A DNA stretch of 64,000 nucleotides, taken from the NCBI GenBank assembly GCA_037576215.1, contig JBANDB010000011.1, positions 2,790,001 through 2,854,000 of the forward strand. Direction: 5' to 3'. The notes under the pieces are model-generated. The model was not told where the DNA came from. It worked only from the letters and a program-made list of their open reading frames with translations, and ran no database searches. This DNA comes from Armillaria gallica. Taxonomy: Eukaryota > Basidiomycota > Agaricomycetes > Agaricales > Physalacriaceae. A program made the translations under genes and the position numbers. Numbering within the stretch: position 1 is the stretch's first letter; each line of letters begins with the position of its first letter. Below, piece by piece: positions 59,301 through 64,000 of the stretch.

Positions 59301-60368
59301 GAATGGCCATATGGGTCAGCAGCAATCGCGTAGACAGACGACTTCGGTGCCGCAGCAACCCCAGGATTAAGTGTAATCAGCGGATCCGGGTTCGATGACC
59401 GGCCAAGGTCCCACAGTTTGATTGTCCGGTCAAAAGACCCAGAGGCAATCCAATTCTGTTCTCGGCTACGTTTTGTCAGCGGACCATGCCAAGAAAGGGC
59501 TAGCACGTACCAATGAGCTAGACAACGTACGTAGTCACTGTGGACTCCGATTCTCGACGGCTCGGAACCTGTAGAGGAGTGAGGATTCCATGCCTTGATT
59601 GTGCCATCCGAGGACGCGGAAACCACTGGAGTTTATGAGGACGATGATGATACGCGCTGCGGTTGAAAGACTTGCCTGTCTGATTATGATTGCATAGAAC
59701 AATATCATTGATCCAATCCATATGCAACTGGGCAGACTGACGGAAATGACTGGGCTTGAGAAACATTCTTTCTGTTCAACAGTTGCACAAGCGCAGTCAA
59801 GGTATAGACTGACCTGACCCGGCTTGCATAAATCCAAGTCTGTTTCCCACTGTTGCTCATAGGGAAGAGAAGACTGAGACTGCCGTCGTCTTCTACTAGA
59901 AAACGCGGTAACCTCCCCCAACACGTCGCCGTCGCTGGTGGGTCGGTCATCGGCATCTTCAGCTTCCTCCGCAATAACATCGTCGCCCCAGCCTGTCATG
60001 AGCTCCCAGCGTCCGTCACCGCGACGAAAATCACCGGCATCTTGCTTCAGTTTCCTCTTCTTCATTGGCATTCCTAGGTCCCACGAAATCACCATTCCAT
60101 CTCTGCCACCAGAATACAAAATGCCTTCCGGAGCACCCCGGCCTGTAAGCTGAGTCGAAGTGTCCAGGGCAAGAGAAGCAACACCTAGTCGATGCCGATG
60201 CCTGGCGCGCTTCGGTATGTCTGTATCCTGTCCATGGCCACCAGCCTGTCTGAGCAACGGGCCGGTACAACCTAACCGCGATACACCATGGGGAGGTAGT
60301 TGCAGGTGAGGAACAGGTCCATCGGGAGGCAATATAACGTAGGATACGCGTCGTCGTGCCTGAGCCAT
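56333..60368 (-). CDS. WDR48/UAF1-like WD-repeat protein
   Basis: WD repeats fill the N-terminal half: [96 protein letters not shown] sequence. A long Ser/Arg-rich region follows, then the C-terminal DUF3337-type domain: [37 protein letters not shown], and [20 protein letters not shown] before the stop at 56333. WDR48 (UAF1) binds and activates USP1/12/46-type deubiquitinases; fission yeast Bun107 is similar. An insert with KKRKLKQ, a possible nuclear signal, interrupts the first repeats. The start [19 protein letters not shown] is the first ATG and fits the family. Confidence 0.87.
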
Positions 60369-60392
60369 GGTTACAGAAAATTTGACATGAAG

Positions 60393-60710
60393 CTACCCAG
60401 CAGAGTGACTGGCAAGCGTCCGTGCTCGGAGTTTGAGGTGATGATGCGGCGGTTTCCTAAACGGGCTTGGTATCCAAACACATGCAACTCTCGTGCTCTG
60501 ATTTCTTGTCATCCTAAGTACCATGTCATTCATCCAGTCAGCCCAACCGAACCCACCGACCCAATGTGCCGGAGAAACGGGCCGGGAATCCATTGCGATT
60601 TCTGACGACCCCGCTGACTTGGTGGCTAAGGTTGATTCGTTGCTAATACCCGAGTCAAGAGACGTCTTTGCTCCAGAGCCTCTGACGCAAGGCCATTCTT
60701 GCATATGCAC
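60393..60710 (-). CDS. Possible small protein
   Basis: A frame of about 105 codons contains a Ser-rich part (SLDSGISNESTLATKSAGSS) and VGGFGWADWMNDMVL, which looks coding. The rest (from RMTRNQ) may be intronic. No family is recognised. It lies 25 bp upstream of the WDR48-like start on the same strand, so it could also be leader sequence or chance. Confidence 0.25.
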   Translation of the reverse strand: MHMQEWPCVRGSGAKTSLDSGISNESTLATKSAGSSEIAMDSRPVSPAHWVGGFGWADWMNDMVLRMTRNQSTRVACVWIPSPFRKPPHHHLKLRARTLASHSAG

Positions 60711-63614
60711 AGATGAATAAGACGACGGCTTAAAAAGATTATGGGTGCATGTCCTTATATGCCTTGCGAGGCTCTTAGCTCGTCAAAATGCGAATAGAAG
60801 TGTATCTCGTCGCTGTCGCAAGCTCTATCGCAACGCTGTCAAGTTCTCAAGTGGCTGTGTGATGACCAATGCCGTTCGACGATCGCCCCCCATCGAGGGC
60901 TTATAGAGACGCGATGAGATTTCCCCGGAGATGTCTACGAGATGGAGTGGTTGCAGACGTTTTGAGTGGTGCTCACGGTACGTTTCTATTGCCGTTGTAA
61001 TTATGGACCCCACATTTTGCCGGAGCGCAGCAGATTATTCGGTTTTCCGTCCATTTCACTGGGTGTCGCACGCTCCAAAAGGAGAAAAAGAATAAAAAAA
61101 GAAAGATTTCGGACCAAGTTCGCGCCCCACAATTGGTGACCTCGATTCGGCGATTCAACAGCCTTGCGGCCTCCGCCAAATGTTGGGAACGCCTCCATTT
61201 TGGCGTACACAAATTTACAGACGTCATACCATCCTGCAGCCATTGAACTATCACCTCGTAAGTCTTCCGCACGGACTGCACCGCCGGAAAAATGCATTTG
61301 AAGCACATTTTTTGATCCAGAGGGCTCACATACGATGCAGCTGCAGGCGGTGTTACATTCTATCAATGATAGCCCTTGGGAGCCTTGGGCGGCAAAATAT
61401 GGCGAAGTGCTGGGGGTGTATTTGTGACGGAAGTACAATTTAAATTTTCTATGTAGATTTTGAGTCCCAATTTTACATTTTCTGTGGGGAAAGCCTTGAT
61501 TTCATGCATTTAATGCGTAGTTCCTCTGTTTTTTTCCTCCGAAATGCCACGAATTCTTAAGAGAGGGGACCATAATACCAAAGACTAGTCGGTCTCAGTG
61601 AATAACGGGTCAGTAAATGTATTTTGCATGACAGAGATTGAAAATTGTGCACCAAAGGAAGATATGAGTGTACAGATTGAATTTCTGGAATTAAACTATG
61701 CATGTAGAAACAAAATACTTGCAAAATACGGGTAGGGAGCAACAGCGAGAAACGTCGCAGCAGATAACTCCGGGCCGATGGCAGATAACATAGGGGCTAT
61801 TGGCAGATAACATTGGCAGGGATTTACCCTTTTCATGATTATCCGTTTACACACCTGGTTTTTCGTTCCCATACTTTACTATACTATAAACCACATTCTA
61901 TTCGTCCTATCTACAGAGGATCCTGAGTAAAGGTGAAGAAATGGACCCATGAAAAATCTGCGAAATCGTGGGATACTGCTGCCCAATATGGGCATGGCAG
62001 ATAACTGGCAGATAACTACCCAGCGGAACCGGCGGTAAACCGATTATTCACACTGTATGGCTTTTGCCTTGGGCATGTGGAAGAAATTCCACTGAGCCTC
62101 GGGATAGTAGAGCGAATTTGACTAAACGTTACTGTAAGGATAACACGCCTAGATTCCTTACCCTCTTAACGCTCAAACTCTACCACCAGTGCGCTTGAAG
62201 GAAAATGTGTAGCTTGCTTGTTCTGCAGAGAAACTTCATCACCGAGCGATGCGAAAACGGTTTGAAATATATCAACTCCGAACACTATGCTAAATGCGTG
62301 TAGATATCGATACGATTTTATGCGGTGGTCGTTGGGAGAACCCTTTGATGGGTTGGGCTAGCTCGTGAGTCTCTCTTGACTTACTGCCGCTGAATAGTAT
62401 TGATACAGGGAATAGAGCTGATAACATACAAGGAACAAGGATTTCATTTACTATTGTAACAAGGCGCCATGCATTTTGCGGCGGAGTAGGATACGTTTTC
62501 AATGTATCTCCCTCTAGTGCGCTTTCTGATAGCCATTCACACCTTCAACGATGGGATTATTATGTGTAAGTGACCAGACAACGCAGGAAGATACTTTGCT
62601 CATCGTCCACATAGTAACTTCCCGCAACTAAGAGCCTAGTTCCCCCCAAAGAGCTACAGGGAGAATTAACAGCATCGTCCAGAGACCAAGGAAAGCTGCA
62701 ACCGTGTTTCAAGAAAAAACGCGGTTGTTTGTATACTGTTGGTCTTCTGCGTGCATGTGTATCCATTAATCTGCGCTCGAAAGCGACTCAGAGTTGAAAG
62801 AGATTAGGTGAGGCCTCTGAAAGACCGAGCATCAGTATGTGCACCGATTCTATTCGAAGACAAGTCGCTAATAGCTAGCATCCTTTTCGTCTATTGATCA
62901 AAATATACAAACCACCACCACCTCAGTGCCGTCTGTCTCAAGATTCTGATTTTGGGACAGTTCCACGGGCGAAAATGCAAAGTGAAAGTATAATTCACTG
63001 TAAAGGCCGTACGATCTTCTAGCGAACTTCAGCCAGAACGCAAGAATGACTCTATCGACGACACCTGGTTAACTAAATGCTTGGGTTTGAACTTGGCTTG
63101 TATGACGCATACCACGTGCACATTGATGCAGTTCGTGGGTTGAAAGTTCCATGTCACGATAGCATCAACCCTCTACAATCTCTAGTTGCTGACCTCAACA
63201 GATTCCTCGGTGATCTGACATCGGACCCTAAATTTGCGGACAACGCATAATGAGCGACATTGAAACCCGATCGTTTTCCAAGAACTACAGGTGATGGTCT
63301 TATCCGTGTCCTGCCATACCAAAATACACATGCTATCGCTACAGTGGATTGATAAATCAGTCTGTGATTGCCATAGGAATTTTGGTACTATGCACCGGAG
63401 GCCAGGAATACCTGAAAAGGAAGCGTAGAGGTGGAAGGAAGCAATATGAGGAAGAGCTTGGAAGCAGGGAAAGTTGGCAATTTGGATAGTGAGTTCGTCC
63501 TCCAGTATTTTTAATGAATCCCTCCAGCGTCGAGTGTGGATACCATTCAAGTTTCCTTTAAATTCGTTCTTCATTCTACCCCTGTACCAACCAATACTGA
63601 TCTTGTGCACTTAT
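60711..63614. other. Gene-poor stretch, 2.9 kb
   Basis: No gene family was recognised on either strand. Frames here (for example 61001-61438, 62560-62766, 63182-63610, all minus) are short and lack motifs. The region contains the repeat cluster at 61761-62016. Confidence 0.4.
61761..62016 (+). repeat. Cluster of GCAGATAAC repeats
   Basis: Five copies of a GGCAGATAAC-like unit occur at 61761, 61780, 61802, 61996 and 62007; the first has AGCAGATAAC. Each contains AGATAA, the core bound by GATA factors. The pairs sit at 19-22 and 11 bp spacing. It could be a regulatory cluster or a decayed minisatellite. Confidence 0.5.
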
Positions 63615-64000
63615 AGCCTGTATCAAGGCAGGTCCTGGGCTTGGTGAGTTTATTGAATCATCAATATGGGGCCTATTTTACGCAGTCATTAGGAAGCCGT
63701 CGCCTCCGTTGCCAGGAGGATGGATATTGTCGTGGGTTCCGCAAGCCGTTTGGTTTCCTGAAGCGAAGATGAATGAAATTCGGGGTATTGATGCAACGCT
63801 GTATATTCGATTTCTTCGCGGCTGCTGTACGTTTCCGTCATCTCTATAAGAGCAGAGCATCCCACAAGCTTACTTAGTTTGGTTCGCTCTGTTGCACACA
63901 GTCACCACGTTTCCCGTGGTGTTCCCCGTTCACGTCAAATTCTCTGAACCTTTGATTGATTCCAAATCCATGACTCGCGCCTCCATTTCTTCCCTTGTCG
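63615..64000 (+). CDS. CSC1/TMEM63-type channel, partial
   Basis: The window ends inside this gene. The readable part is RKPSPPLPGGWILSWVPQAV, KMNEIRGIDATLYIRFLRGC, then a 52-nt intron (about 63820-63871), then WFALLHTVTTFPVVFPVHVK and SMTRASISSLV. This fits the N-terminal region of fungal calcium-permeable stress-gated cation channels (CSC1/RSN1/TMEM63). The usual first membrane segment and start are not clear upstream. The frame is open from about 63615, but the 5' end is uncertain and may lie in an unseen exon. Confidence 0.65.

Noticed and set aside
61001..61438. Minus-strand open frame (145 codons)
   Set aside because: No similarity or consistent splicing; composition resembles intergenic DNA.
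1..64000. CRISPR arrays, bacterial operons or phage-type systems
   Set aside because: The window is clearly eukaryotic, with spliced genes throughout. No evenly spaced repeat array fits.

Overview
The window reads as nuclear DNA of a basidiomycete, most likely an Agaricomycete (inferred). Supporting signs are densely packed genes on both strands, many introns of about 45-60 nt, an expanded Agaricomycete-type protein-kinase-like family, cerato-platanins, and a full set of fungal housekeeping genes. I saw no CRISPR array, rRNA or convincing tRNA.

Positions 1-12,100 are an accessory region. It holds six copies or fragments of one kinase-like family. One copy (4652-5994) is intact with five exons and 377 residues. 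The other five are broken by stops, frameshifts, deletions and, apparently, an inversion. They sit in repeated 3'-flank modules. One module carries a 454-bp Tc1/mariner-type MITE whose empty site is visible in sister modules. An unrelated membrane/coiled-coil gene lies inside the array on the minus strand.

Positions 12,200-23,100 hold a SAC3/GANP-like gene, RanGAP (RNA1), an unrecognised glycoprotein-like family, an unrecognised minus-strand gene, a membrane-anchored amidohydrolase, and a 484-bp PIF/Harbinger-type MITE.

Positions 23,300-35,900 hold two tandem cerato-platanins with a shared promoter core, ERG6, a HAK/KUP potassium transporter, two tandem intact MOB2-like genes, and a phosphopantothenoylcysteine decarboxylase with one apparent frameshift.

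Positions 36,000-60,400 are a conserved core block: a GPI-type cupredoxin, a DUF3605 protein, a RING-like protein, EAF7 (NuA4), the NEDD4-type ligase RSP5, a Ras GEF, ribosomal protein L17/uL22, the TORC2 subunit Rictor/AVO3, and a WDR48/UAF1 homologue. Several act in signalling or ubiquitin control, but neighbouring position alone does not show they work together. Positions 60,400-63,600 are gene-poor and hold a cluster of GATA-like repeats. A CSC1/TMEM63-type channel gene runs off the right edge.

Exon boundaries were worked out by eye from GT/GC-AG sites and family similarity. Terminal exons and some starts are uncertain where stated.
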